DNA of 64,000 nucleotides from JAMHWF01 sp964371405 (GCA_964371405.1 CAYJLV010000021.1:1-64000); one strand, 5' to 3'; positions 24,476 through 33,484 are shown, counted from the stretch's first letter. A program made the numbers and translations. Notes: generated from the sequence alone by a model not told the origin.

Positions 24476-24504
24476 TTGAAAATCGTTCGGAGCTGTGGGA
24501 CACT
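24476..24504 (+). promoter_or_regulatory. Candidate aceE promoter
   Basis: TTGAAA (24476-24481) and GACACT (24499-24504) are spaced by 17 bp, in an AT-richer patch of the 149-bp gap between the divergent kinase and aceE genes. The -10 box is poor (3 of 6), which would fit an activated promoter. No operator is recognised. Confidence 0.35.
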
Positions 24505-24538
24505 CGCTTCCGCGTAGTGACGAACTCTGGAGACACCT

Positions 24539-27256
24539 ATGTCAGCCCTGCCTGAATCGTTGCCGGCGCTCGCGGCGAACGACGCCGACGCCCAGGAAAC
24601 CCGCGAATGGCTCGACGCGCTGTCGGCCGTGATCGGCGCCGAAGGGCCGCAGCGAGCCCACTTCCTGCTCGAGCACCTGCTCGACCACGCGCGCCAGGCC
24701 GGCATCGACCTGCCGTTCTCGGCGAAGACGGCCTACGTCAACACGATCCCCACGGACCAGGAAGAGCGCTGCCCAGGCAACCTCGAGATCGAAGAGCGGT
24801 TGCGCGCGATCATGCGCTGGAACGCGATGGCGATGGTCGTCAAGGCGAACCGTCTGCACCCCGAGGACGGCGGCGATCTCGGCGGACACATCTCGTCGTT
24901 CGCGTCGGTGGCGACGATGTTCGGCGCCGGCTTCAACCACTTCTGGCACGCCGAGGGCGAAGGGCACGGTGGCGACCTGCTCTACATCCAGGGTCACTCG
25001 TCGCCGGGCATCTACGCACGCGCTTTCCTCGAAGGCCGCATCACCGAGGAACAGCTGCTCAACTTCCGCCGGGAGGTCGACGGCAGGGGGATCTCGAGCT
25101 ACCCGCACCCCAAGCTGATGCCCGAGTTCTGGCAGTTCCCGACCGTCTCGATGGGCCTCGGCCCGCTGATGGGGATCTACCAGGCGCGCTTTCTGAAGTA
25201 CCTGCACGCACGCGGCATTGCCGACACCGAGAACCGCAAGGTCTGGGTGTTCTGCGGCGACGGCGAGATGGACGAACCCGAGTCGCTCGGCGCGATCGGG
25301 CTGGCGGCGCGCGAGAAGCTCGACAACCTGATCTTCGTCATCAACTGCAACCTGCAGCGACTCGACGGCCCGGTGCGGGGCAACGGCAAGGTCATCCAGG
25401 AGCTCGAGGGCGAGTTCCGCGGCTCCGGCTGGAACGTCATCAAGCTGATTTGGGGCAGCTACTGGGATCCGCTGCTCGCGCGCGACCGCGACGGCATCCT
25501 GCGCAAGGTGATGATGGATACCGTCGATGGCGACTACCAGGCATTCAAGGCCAACGACGGCGCCTTCGTGCGCAAGCACTTCTTCGGCCGGCACCCGAAG
25601 CTGCTCGAGATGGTCGCCAAGATGAGCGACGAGGACATCTGGCGCCTCAATCGCGGCGGCCACGATCCGCAGAAGGTCTATGCGGCCTATCACCGCGCCG
25701 TCAACCACAAGGGCCAGCCCACCGTGCTGCTGGTCAAGACGGTCAAGGGCTTCGGAATGGGCAAGAGCGGCGAGGGCAAGAACACGGCGCACCAGACCAA
25801 GAAGCTGGTCGACGACGACGTGCGCGCCTTCCGCGACCGTTTCTCGATTCCCCTCAACGACGAGCAGCTCGCCGACATCCCGTTCTACAAACCGGCCGAC
25901 GACACCGTCGAGATGAAGTATCTGCATGAGCGGCGCCGTTCGCTCGGCGGCTACCTGCCCAAGCGCCGCACCCGCGCCGACGAGCAACTCCGGGTGCCGC
26001 CCCTCGACACCTTCAAGGCCGTGCTCGAGCCCACCACCGAAGGTCGCGAGATCTCGACGACGCAGGCCTACGTGCGCTTCCTGACGCAGCTGCTGCGCGA
26101 CAAGGAGCTCGGGCCGCGCGCGGTGCCGATCCTCGTCGACGAGGCGCGCACCTTCGGCATGGAGGGCCTGTTCCGCCAGATCGGCATCTACAACCCTGCG
26201 GGGCAGCTGTACACGCCGGTCGACAAGGACCAGGTCATGTACTACAAGGAGGACAAGGCCGGCCAGATCCTGCAGGAAGGCATCAACGAGGCCGGCGGCA
26301 TGAGCAGCTGGATCGCCGCGGCTACGTCGTACTCGACGAACAACCGCATCATGGTGCCGTTCTACGTCTACTACTCGATGTTCGGCTTCCAGCGCTTCGG
26401 CGACCTGGCCTGGGCGGCGGGCGACATGCAGGCGCGGGGCTTCCTGCTCGGCGGCACCTCGGGGCGCACGACGCTCAATGGCGAGGGCCTGCAGCATGAG
26501 GACGGCCACAGTCACATCTTGGCCGGCACGATCCCGAACTGCATCAGCTACGACCCGACGTTCGCGCACGAGGTCGGCGTGATCCTGCACCACGGCCTCG
26601 AACGCATGGTCGAGAAGCAGGACAACGTCTACTACTACCTGACGCTGCTCAACGAGAACTATGCGATGCCGGGCCTGCAACCGGGCACCGAGGAGCAGAT
26701 CATCAAGGGCATGTACTTGCTGCAGCCGGCGGGCGGGGGCAAGAAGAAGGACGCGCTGCGCGTCAACCTGCTGGGCAGCGGCACGATCCTGCGCGAATCG
26801 ATCGCCGCGAAGGAATTGCTCGAAAAGGACTGGGGCGTCGCCGCCGCGGTGTGGAGCTGCCCGAGCTTCAACGAGCTGGCGCGCGACGGCCAGGACGCCG
26901 AGCGCTGGAACCTGCTGCATCCGACGGCCGCGCCGCGCGTGCCCTTCGTCGCGCAGCAGCTCGGTCCGCATGCCGGCCCGGTGATCGCATCGACCGACTA
27001 CATGAAGAGCTATGCCGAGCAGATCCGGCAGTTCATTCCAGCGGGCCGGCGCTACCGCGTGCTCGGCACCGACGGCTTCGGCCGCAGCGACTTCCGCAGC
27101 CGGCTGCGCGAGCACTTCGAGGTCAACCGCCACTACATCGTCGTCGCGGCGCTGAAGGCGCTGGCCGACGATGGCGCGTTGCCGGCGGCCAAGGCGGCCG
27201 AGGCGATCGCCAAGTACGCGATCAACACCGACAAGATCAATCCGCTGTACGCCTGA
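24539..27256 (+). CDS. aceE: Pyruvate dehydrogenase E1 component, homodimeric (AceE)
   Basis: A 905-residue TPP-dependent enzyme that decarboxylates pyruvate and acetylates the E2 lipoyl group. It belongs to the single-chain homodimeric E1 class. The TPP-binding motif runs from CGDGEMDEPES to the Asn in VINCNLQRLDGP (about residues 238-280); other family segments are SHSSPGIYARAFLEG-like (HSSPGIYARAFLEGR) and the phosphorylation-independent loop KGFGMGKSGEGKNTAHQ. Length matches the family (about 890-910). CTGGAG stands 7 bases before the ATG. It heads the aceE-aceF-Ntn hydrolase-lpdA operon and starts divergently from a FixLJ-like pair. Confidence 0.97.
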   Translation: MSALPESLPALAANDADAQETREWLDALSAVIGAEGPQRAHFLLEHLLDHARQAGIDLPFSAKTAYVNTIPTDQEERCPGNLEIEERLRAIMRWNAMAMVVKANRLHPEDGGDLGGHISSFASVATMFGAGFNHFWHAEGEGHGGDLLYIQGHSSPGIYARAFLEGRITEEQLLNFRREVDGRGISSYPHPKLMPEFWQFPTVSMGLGPLMGIYQARFLKYLHARGIADTENRKVWVFCGDGEMDEPESLGAIGLAAREKLDNLIFVINCNLQRLDGPVRGNGKVIQELEGEFRGSGWNVIKLIWGSYWDPLLARDRDGILRKVMMDTVDGDYQAFKANDGAFVRKHFFGRHPKLLEMVAKMSDEDIWRLNRGGHDPQKVYAAYHRAVNHKGQPTVLLVKTVKGFGMGKSGEGKNTAHQTKKLVDDDVRAFRDRFSIPLNDEQLADIPFYKPADDTVEMKYLHERRRSLGGYLPKRRTRADEQLRVPPLDTFKAVLEPTTEGREISTTQAYVRFLTQLLRDKELGPRAVPILVDEARTFGMEGLFRQIGIYNPAGQLYTPVDKDQVMYYKEDKAGQILQEGINEAGGMSSWIAAATSYSTNNRIMVPFYVYYSMFGFQRFGDLAWAAGDMQARGFLLGGTSGRTTLNGEGLQHEDGHSHILAGTIPNCISYDPTFAHEVGVILHHGLERMVEKQDNVYYYLTLLNENYAMPGLQPGTEEQIIKGMYLLQPAGGGKKKDALRVNLLGSGTILRESIAAKELLEKDWGVAAAVWSCPSFNELARDGQDAERWNLLHPTAAPRVPFVAQQLGPHAGPVIASTDYMKSYAEQIRQFIPAGRRYRVLGTDGFGRSDFRSRLREHFEVNRHYIVVAALKALADDGALPAAKAAEAIAKYAINTDKINPLYA

Positions 27257-27286
27257 CCGGCCGTCGCGAGCGAGGAGAGCAACAAC

Positions 27287-28633
27287 ATGGCAACGGTCGA
27301 GGTCAAGGTTCCCGATATCGGCGACTTCAAGGAGGTCGAGATCATCGAGCTGCTGGTCAAGCCCGGCGACACGGTACGGGTCGAGCAGTCGCTCGTCACC
27401 GTCGAGAGCGACAAGGCTTCGATGGAGATCCCGTCGTCGCACGCCGGCGTCGTCAAGGAATTGAAGGTCGGCATCGGCAGCAAGGTCAGTGAAGGCATGC
27501 TGCTGCTGCTGCTCGACGGCGAAGGCGCAGGCACTGGTGCTGCGCCGACAGCAACGCCCGCTCCTGCGGTCGCCGCTCCCGCGGCGCCGTCAGCGGCACC
27601 GACGGCAGCGCCAGCGGTGCCGGTGGCGCCGGTGCGGGCGGTCGCCGCCGAGCGCGTCGCGCCGACGGCCGCCTTGCCCGCGCACGAGCCGGGCGCGCCG
27701 AAGGGTGCGCTGCCTCACGCGTCGCCGACGATCCGCAAGCTCGCGCGCGAACTCGGCGTGCCGCTCGACGAAGTACGGGGCAGCGGGCCGAAGGGTCGCA
27801 TCACGCAGGACGACGTGCAGGGCTTCATCAAGGGCGTGATGGCGGGTCGGGTGCAGACCGGGGCGCAGAAGGCGTCCGCGCCCGCAGCCGCCGGCGCATT
27901 CCCCGGGCTGCTGGCCTGGCCGCAGGTCGACTTTGCGAAGTTCGGTCCGGTCGAGCGCAAGGATCTGTCGCGCCTCAAGAAGATCAGCGGCGCCAACCTG
28001 CACCGCAACTGGGTCGTGATCCCGCACGTCACGAACCACGACGATGCCGACATCACGGATCTCGAGGCGTTCCGCGTGCAGCTCAACAAGGAGAACGAGA
28101 AGTCGGGCGTCAAGGTGACGATGCTCGCCTTCCTGATCAAGGCCTGCGTCGCCGCGCTGAAGAAGTTTCCCGAGTTCAACGCGTCGCTCGACGGCGAGCA
28201 GATCGTGCTCAAGCAGTACTTCCACATCGGCTTCGCCGCCGACACGCCCAACGGCCTCGTCGTGCCGGTGATCAGGGATGCCGACCGCAAGGGCATCCTG
28301 CAGATCAGCCAGGAGATGAGTGAGCTGGCGAAGAAAGCGCGCGACGGCAAGCTCTCGCCGGCGGAGATGACGGGCGGCTGCTTCTCGATCTCGTCGCTCG
28401 GCGGCATCGGCGGGCGCTACTTCACGCCGATCATCAATGCGCCCGAGGTCGCGATCCTCGGCGTGTGCCGCAGCAGCACCGAGCCGCGCTGGGACGGCCA
28501 GCAGTTCGCGCCGCGCCTGATCCTGCCGTTGTCGCTTTCGTGGGACCATCGCGTCGTCGACGGCGCGGCGGCGGCGCGCTTCAACGCCTACCTGGTGCAG
28601 GTTCTCGCCGACTTCCGGCGCGTGCTGCTGTAG
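27287..28633 (+). CDS. aceF: Dihydrolipoamide acetyltransferase E2 (AceF)
   Basis: A 448-residue core subunit of the pyruvate dehydrogenase complex. One lipoyl domain (residues 1-80, lipoylated Lys43 in VESDKAS), a long Ala/Pro linker (about 82-130), the E1/E3-binding domain (about 140-180, with SPTIRKLARELGVPLDEVRG) and the acetyltransferase domain (about 215-448) with the catalytic SWDHRVVDGAAAARF. Only one lipoyl domain is present, fewer than the three of E. coli AceF; the operon's E3 carries another. It follows aceE by 30 bp with GAGGAG before its ATG. Confidence 0.96.
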   Translation: MATVEVKVPDIGDFKEVEIIELLVKPGDTVRVEQSLVTVESDKASMEIPSSHAGVVKELKVGIGSKVSEGMLLLLLDGEGAGTGAAPTATPAPAVAAPAAPSAAPTAAPAVPVAPVRAVAAERVAPTAALPAHEPGAPKGALPHASPTIRKLARELGVPLDEVRGSGPKGRITQDDVQGFIKGVMAGRVQTGAQKASAPAAAGAFPGLLAWPQVDFAKFGPVERKDLSRLKKISGANLHRNWVVIPHVTNHDDADITDLEAFRVQLNKENEKSGVKVTMLAFLIKACVAALKKFPEFNASLDGEQIVLKQYFHIGFAADTPNGLVVPVIRDADRKGILQISQEMSELAKKARDGKLSPAEMTGGCFSISSLGGIGGRYFTPIINAPEVAILGVCRSSTEPRWDGQQFAPRLILPLSLSWDHRVVDGAAAARFNAYLVQVLADFRRVLL

Positions 28634-28643
28634 GGCCCGGGCG

Positions 28644-29222
28644 ATGACCACCGTGGTGGTGGTCCGCAAGGCGGGCCAGGTGACGATCGCGACCGACAGC
28701 CTGGTGACGTTCGGCGACACCCGGCTGGCCCACGGCTACGAGGACAACGACAAGCTGTTTCGCGTCGGCGATTCGTGGATCGGCATGGCCGGCACGACGG
28801 CGCACTTCCCGGTGCTGCGCCGCGCGCTTGCCGAGCTGCCGAAGGACGATCTGCGGCTGGGCACGCGCGACCACGTGTTCGACACGTTCCTGAAGCTGCA
28901 TCCCAAGCTCAAGGAGACCTTCTTCCTGAACCCGAAGGAAGAGGATGCCGACCCCTACGAAAGCTCGCAGTTCACGGCGCTGATCGCCAACCCGAGCGGC
29001 ATCTACGGCGTCTACTCGTACCGCGAGGTGTTCGAGTTCGACCGCTTCTGGGCCATCGGCTCGGGCCGCGCGTTCGCGCTCGGCGCGATGTATGCGCAGC
29101 TCGACCGCGCGAAGACGTCGCGCGAGCTGGCCGAGCTGGGTGTGCGCGCTGGATGCGAATTCGACAAGAACTCGGCCGGGCCGATCAGGACCCAGACGCT
29201 GCGACTCAAGACGAAAGACTGA
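28644..29222 (+). CDS. Proteasome-like Ntn hydrolase (BPH/HslV-like)
   Basis: A 192-residue Ntn hydrolase resembling the HslV peptidase and the betaproteobacterial proteasome homologue (BPH). After Met removal the N-terminus is TTVVVVRKAGQVTIATD: Thr1 would be the nucleophile, Asp17 matches the proteasomal Asp17, and Lys36 (NDKLFRVGD) lies near the place of Lys33. The GxxxT-like turn GMAGTTAHF follows, and SGRAFALGAMYA matches the late SGxxxALGA motif of proteasome beta subunits. It is 10 bp after aceF and 2 bp before lpdA, so it is co-expressed with pyruvate dehydrogenase. No unfoldase (HslU, ClpX) is nearby. Substrates are unknown; activity is inferred. Confidence 0.83.
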   Translation: MTTVVVVRKAGQVTIATDSLVTFGDTRLAHGYEDNDKLFRVGDSWIGMAGTTAHFPVLRRALAELPKDDLRLGTRDHVFDTFLKLHPKLKETFFLNPKEEDADPYESSQFTALIANPSGIYGVYSYREVFEFDRFWAIGSGRAFALGAMYAQLDRAKTSRELAELGVRAGCEFDKNSAGPIRTQTLRLKTKD

Positions 29223-29224
29223 AC

Positions 29225-31000
29225 ATGGCTGCCATCGAGATCCAGGTTCCCGACATCGGCGATTTCAAGGACGTTGCCGTCATCGAAATACTCGTCCAGC
29301 CGGGCGACACGGTGCGCGCCGAGCAGTCGCTCGTCACCGTCGAGAGCGACAAGGCTTCGATGGAGATTCCGTCGTCGCATGCCGGCGTCGTCAAGGAGCT
29401 GCGGCTGAAGGTGGGCGACAAGGTGAACCAGGGGTCGGTGATGTTGACGCTGGAGGTCGAAGGCGGCGCTGCTTCCATACCTGTTTCGTCTGCGTCCGCA
29501 CCCTCATCCCAGCCCTCGCCCGCAAGCGGGAGAGGGAGTGAACCCGCGCCGACGGCGGCGACGTACAGCGGCGGCGTCGATCTCGAATGCGACGTCCTCG
29601 TGCTCGGCGCCGGCCCCGGCGGTTACTCGGCGGCGTTCCGCGCCGCCGACCTCGGCATGAAGACGGTGCTGGTCGAGCGCTATGCCACGCTCGGCGGCGT
29701 GTGCCTGAACGTAGGCTGCATTCCGTCGAAGGCGCTGCTGCACGTCGCTGCCGTGATCGACGAGGCGCGCCACTTCGCCGCACTCGGCGTCGAGTTCGGC
29801 GAGCCGAAGGTCGACCTCGCGAAGCTGCTGGCGCACAAGGACAAGGTCGTCGCCAAGCTGACCGGCGGCCTCGCCGCGATGGCGAAGATGCGCAAGGTGA
29901 CGATCGTCACCGGCGCGGGCGAGTTCGCCGACCCGCGCCACGTGCGCGTGACGGCGGCCGACGGCCAGGCGCAGACGATCCGCTTCGGCCACGCGATCGT
30001 CGCTGCCGGCTCCGAGGCCGTGAAGCTGCCGTTCCTGCCGAAAGACGATCCGCGTATCGTCACCTCGACCGGCGCGCTGCAGCTGCGGCAACGCCCCGGG
30101 CGCATGCTCGTGATCGGCGGCGGCATCATCGGCCTGGAGATGGCGACGGTGTACTCGACGCTCGGTGCGCGCATCGACGTCGTCGAGATGCTCGACGGCC
30201 TGATGCAGGGCGCCGACCGCGACCTCGTCAAGGTCTGGCAGAAGATGAACGCACAGCGCTTCGACCGCGTCATGCTGAAGACGAAGACGGTCGGCGCCGA
30301 GGCGGTGGCCGACGGCATTCTCGTGCGCTTCGAAGGCGAGGGCGCGTCGCCCGAGCCGCAGCGCTACGACCTCGTGCTGCAGGCCGTCGGCCGCACGCCC
30401 AACGGCCGGCGTATCGGCGCCGAGAAGGCGGGGATCGTCGTCGACGAGCGTGGGTTCATCCCGGTGGATGTGCAGATGCGCACCAACGTGCCGCACATCT
30501 TTGCCATCGGCGACATCGTCGGCCAGCCGATGCTGGCGCACAAGGCGGTGCACGAGGCCCACGTCGCGGCCCAGGTTGCCGCCGGCGACACGAAGGCGCA
30601 ATTCGACGCGCGCGTGATCCCGAGCGTGGCCTACACCGACCCGGAGGTCGCCTGGGTCGGCGTGACGGAAGACGACGCGAAGGCGCGCGGATTGAAGGTG
30701 AAGAAGGGCCTGTTCCCGTGGACCGCTTCGGGACGCGCCATCGCCAACGGCCGCGACGAGGGCTTCACCAAGCTGCTGTTCGACGAGCAGACGCACCGTA
30801 TCGTCGGCGGCGCCATCGTCGGCACGCATGCGGGCGACATGATCGGCGAGATCGCGCTGGCCATCGAGATGGGCGCCGACGCCGTCGACATCGGCAAGAC
30901 GATCCACCCGCATCCGACGCTCGGCGAGAGCATCGGCATGGCGGCGGAAGCCTTCGAGGGCGTGTGCACCGACCTGCCGCCGGTGCGGCGGCCGGGCTGA
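29225..31000 (+). CDS. lpdA: Dihydrolipoamide dehydrogenase E3 with N-terminal lipoyl domain
   Basis: A 591-residue flavoprotein that reoxidises dihydrolipoamide and reduces NAD+. A lipoyl domain (residues 1-80, Lys43 in VESDKAS) is fused before the E3 body. E3 motifs: FAD site LGAGPGGYSAA (about 128), redox pair Cys160/Cys165 in GGVCLNVGC, NAD site IGGGIIGLE, FAIGDIVGQPMLAHKA, and catalytic HPHPTLGES. This fused form is usual in Neisseria, Ralstonia and relatives. The linker (residues 93-105) is encoded by a dispersed palindromic sequence (29501-29539). It is the last gene of the operon, overlapping no neighbour and convergent with the TolC gene after 3 bp. Confidence 0.96.
   Translation: MAAIEIQVPDIGDFKDVAVIEILVQPGDTVRAEQSLVTVESDKASMEIPSSHAGVVKELRLKVGDKVNQGSVMLTLEVEGGAASIPVSSASAPSSQPSPASGRGSEPAPTAATYSGGVDLECDVLVLGAGPGGYSAAFRAADLGMKTVLVERYATLGGVCLNVGCIPSKALLHVAAVIDEARHFAALGVEFGEPKVDLAKLLAHKDKVVAKLTGGLAAMAKMRKVTIVTGAGEFADPRHVRVTAADGQAQTIRFGHAIVAAGSEAVKLPFLPKDDPRIVTSTGALQLRQRPGRMLVIGGGIIGLEMATVYSTLGARIDVVEMLDGLMQGADRDLVKVWQKMNAQRFDRVMLKTKTVGAEAVADGILVRFEGEGASPEPQRYDLVLQAVGRTPNGRRIGAEKAGIVVDERGFIPVDVQMRTNVPHIFAIGDIVGQPMLAHKAVHEAHVAAQVAAGDTKAQFDARVIPSVAYTDPEVAWVGVTEDDAKARGLKVKKGLFPWTASGRAIANGRDEGFTKLLFDEQTHRIVGGAIVGTHAGDMIGEIALAIEMGADAVDIGKTIHPHPTLGESIGMAAEAFEGVCTDLPPVRRPG
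29501..29539 (+). repeat. REP-like palindromic element inside lpdA
   Basis: The stretch CCCTCATCCCAGCCCTCGCC followed by CGCAAGCGGGAGAGGGAGTG contains a hairpin (CCCTCGCCCGC/GCGGGAGAGGG around AA, one mismatch). This resembles the widespread intergenic element whose core is a CCCGCAAGCGGG palindrome in proteobacterial genomes. Here it is in frame and encodes the flexible linker PSSQPSPASGRGS (residues 93-105). Identification as a mobile repeat rests on memory of that family; only one copy is seen in this window. Confidence 0.5.
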
Positions 31001-31003
31001 CGC

Positions 31004-32503
31004 TCAGCGGCGCGGGGCGGCGGCCGGCGCCGAGGCGGGCGCGGCGGGCGGCGGTGCGCTTGCCGACATGCGTTGCGCGCGGGCGTCGAGTTCGCTGCGA
31101 TCCGCCGTCGTGAACTCGACGGCGCCTGTCGGGCAGCGCGCCGGCGCATCGCCTTCGACGCCCCAGCTCGACGTGTCGACGACCGGGCGGTCGGCGTCGA
31201 TGCGGCGCAGCCCGAGCTGCACGTTCAGCTGTTGCAGCGCCGCGTGCGTGCGCACATGGGCGATGCCCTGGTCGTACTCGGCGTTGGCGAGCGCCCGGCG
31301 TGCCGTGTACAGCTCGTTCTCGGCGTTGAGCAGGTCGAGCAGGCTGCGCTGGTTGATCTCGAACTGCTGGCTGTAGGCGTCGCGCGCCTTCTCGATCGCG
31401 ATCACGTTACGGTCGAGCAGGGCGAGCTGGTCGGCGAGCTTGCGCGTGTCGTTGTAGGCGATCAGCGCGGTCTGGCGCACGTCGCGGCAGGTCTTGTCGC
31501 GTAGGTCGGCGGCCTGGTTCAGCAGGTTGGCGGCCTGGCGCACGCGCGCGCGATCGGCGCCGCCGTTGAACAGGTTCCAGCTCAGCGTGAGGTCGGCGCT
31601 GGTGTCGCGCCGCTGGTCGGCGAGGGCGTCGAAGTTGCGCCCGGCGCCGGCACGCGCGCGCGCTTCGACGCGCGGCTGGAACGCGCTCTCGCGCAACGTT
31701 GCGGCGGAGCGCGCCGCACGCAGGTTCTCGATGCTGGCGCTGACGGCGGCGCTGCGCACGCTTGCCGCCGCGACCACCTCGGCCGCCGTCGCCGGCACAC
31801 CGGCGCGCATTGCGGCCGGCAGCGGCATGCTCGCCGGCGGCGCCTCGCCGACGATGCGCTGATAGCGCGCGACGACGTCGTGCAGGTTGGCGATCTCCGT
31901 CGTGAGATTCGACTCGGCCAGGGCGACGCGCGCGCCCGACTGTTCGAGATCGACGCCGCGGCCGACGCCGGCCCGGACACGCGACTGGATCTGCGTGAAC
32001 GCGTACTTGTGCTGGACGTAGTTGTCCTCGGCCAGCGTGACGAGGCGGCGGTAGCGCAGCACGTCGTAGTAGGCGCGCGCGGCCTCCAGCGCGGCCTGTT
32101 CGCTGGCCTCGACGAACTCGAAGTAGCGCGCCAGCCGTTCGTGGCCGAGGCGGTCGACGTCGTTTCTCGTCGCGAGCCCGTCCCACAGCGTCTGCACGAC
32201 TTGCAGCGCGACGCCGTTGTGCGTCATGCCGCCGCTGGCCGGCGTGCGCGTCGTGATGCGGTCGTTGACGCGGCCGACGCCGGCCTGCAGGTCGACGCGC
32301 GGCAGCCAGCCGCCGCGCGCCACATCGATCGCGTCGCCGGCGGCGCGCAGCGCGTTGTAGCGCGCCGTCACTTCCGGGTTGGAGGCCACCGCTTTCTGCG
32401 TCGCGTCGCGCAGCGGGTCGCCGCCCTGGGCGTGAGACGTCGTGGCCAACGCGAGAAACGCAGCGCAGGCGATGAGGGTCGGCTTCAGGTTCATCTCGAT
32501 CAT
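31004..32503 (-). CDS. TolC-family outer-membrane protein of the Lap secretion system (LapE-type)
   Basis: A 499-residue outer-membrane efflux protein of type I secretion systems. A signal peptide (about 1-27, ending SHA) is followed by two OEP repeats with long helices (about 30-225 and 240-435). Characteristic features are DPLRDATQKAVASNPEV at the start, SWNLFNGGADRARVRQA in the middle and the helix ALANAEYDQGIAHVRTHAALQQLNVQL-type end (LNVQLGLRRIDADRP). The C-terminal 60 residues are Ala/Pro-rich. A second ATG at 32494 is possible. It is divergent from lapG and close to the giant adhesin, so it should form the outer channel with LapB and LapC. Confidence 0.87.
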   Translation of the reverse strand: MIEMNLKPTLIACAAFLALATTSHAQGGDPLRDATQKAVASNPEVTARYNALRAAGDAIDVARGGWLPRVDLQAGVGRVNDRITTRTPASGGMTHNGVALQVVQTLWDGLATRNDVDRLGHERLARYFEFVEASEQAALEAARAYYDVLRYRRLVTLAEDNYVQHKYAFTQIQSRVRAGVGRGVDLEQSGARVALAESNLTTEIANLHDVVARYQRIVGEAPPASMPLPAAMRAGVPATAAEVVAAASVRSAAVSASIENLRAARSAATLRESAFQPRVEARARAGAGRNFDALADQRRDTSADLTLSWNLFNGGADRARVRQAANLLNQAADLRDKTCRDVRQTALIAYNDTRKLADQLALLDRNVIAIEKARDAYSQQFEINQRSLLDLLNAENELYTARRALANAEYDQGIAHVRTHAALQQLNVQLGLRRIDADRPVVDTSSWGVEGDAPARCPTGAVEFTTADRSELDARAQRMSASAPPPAAPASAPAAAPRR

Positions 32504-32532
32504 CCGTTCGTCTTCTTGCTCGTGCGGACGCG

Positions 32533-32679
32533 AGTGTAGGGCTCCCATGCCGGCGCGCTACGGTGCGTCGGCCCCCGAAGCGGTGGCCGCAGCCGCTTCG
32601 ATCGACGAGTGCATGCGGAACTTCACGCTGGCGGCGCGCGGCCGGTGCGGTGCGCGCAAGTCGCAGAGGCCCGTAAATT
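32533..32679. promoter_or_regulatory. Divergent control region between the TolC gene and lapG
   Basis: The 236-bp gap holds a possible -10 box for each direction: TACACT on the minus strand (32538-32533), 30 bases before the TolC start, and TAAATT on the plus strand (32674-32679), 60 bases before lapG. Neither has a clear -35 box. No gene is visible in the gap. Confidence 0.25.
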
Positions 32680-32739
32680 CTTCTCAAGTCGGCGCGACGG
32701 CGGACGAAGATCCACGATGGGCCCCCACCGCGTGCCGAT

Positions 32740-33393
32740 GTGCTGAAGCTGCGTTCCCTCTTGCTCGTGTCGGCGCTGCTGCTCGTCAGCCTCGCGCCGC
32801 GCGCCTGGGACGCCGAGCGCATGCTCGCCGCCGCGCAGCGGCTGGGTGTGCGTGCTGCGGCCGGTGTGCAGGCGCTGGTGCCGGTGCTGGCAGCGACACG
32901 CGCGCTCGACGAGGCCGAGCGCCTGCCGGTCGTGAACCAGTACTTCAACCGGCGCATCCTGTTTCGCGACGATGTCGAGGCCTGGGGGCAAGCCGACTAC
33001 TGGGCCAGCCCGCTCGAATCGCTGGAACGCGGCCAGGGCGACTGCGAAGACTTCGCGATCGCGAAGTACTTCAGCCTGCTCGCCGTCGACGTCCCGCAGG
33101 CCAAGCTGCGCCTGGTCTACGTGCGCGCCCAGATCGGCGGGCCGGGCGGTCCGGCGCAGGCCCACATGGTCCTCGCCTACTACCCGGCGCCGGGGGCCGA
33201 GCCGCTGATCCTCGACAACCTGATCACCGACGTGCGGCCGGCGTCGCGGCGCCCCGACCTGCAGCCCGTGTTCAGCTTCAACAGCGAGGGGCTGTGGGAA
33301 GGCGTCGGCAGCGCTCCGGCCGGCGACCCGGCGACGCGGTTGTCGCGCTGGCGCGAAGTGCTTGCCAAGGCGCGGCAGGAGGGGTTCCAGTGA
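32740..33393 (+). CDS. lapG: LapG-type periplasmic cysteine protease
   Basis: A 217-residue transglutaminase-like cysteine protease. A signal peptide or N-anchor (residues about 4-22) precedes the catalytic domain. The C-H-D triad is seen at Cys102 (GQGDCEDFAIAKY), His142 (AQAHMVLAYY) and Asp159 (LILDNLI); the DCED segment also matches the calcium-binding acidic residues of LapG. The start is GTG at 32740; the ATG two bases earlier is in a different frame that stops at once. In the Pseudomonas paradigm LapG cuts the adhesin after a di-alanine site and is restrained by LapD. The next gene is lapD, and the adhesin in this locus has a PAAG site. Confidence 0.93.
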   Translation: MLKLRSLLLVSALLLVSLAPRAWDAERMLAAAQRLGVRAAAGVQALVPVLAATRALDEAERLPVVNQYFNRRILFRDDVEAWGQADYWASPLESLERGQGDCEDFAIAKYFSLLAVDVPQAKLRLVYVRAQIGGPGGPAQAHMVLAYYPAPGAEPLILDNLITDVRPASRRPDLQPVFSFNSEGLWEGVGSAPAGDPATRLSRWREVLAKARQEGFQ

Positions 33394-33484
33394 CGAGGCA
33401 CGACGAAGCGCGGCCGGATGCGCATTGCGAGGCGGTCGTATTGCACGGATCGCCGCGACTCTTCTCCTGTACGCTGGAGGCCCT

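Noticed and set aside
21975..24479. 834-residue open frame opposite the sensor kinase
   Set aside because: Shadow of a GC-rich coding strand; the minus strand shows HisKA, HATPase and PAS motifs in order.
24542..27442. 966-residue minus-strand open frame opposite aceE
   Set aside because: aceE on the plus strand is unmistakable; the opposite frame is His/Arg/Val-rich without domains.
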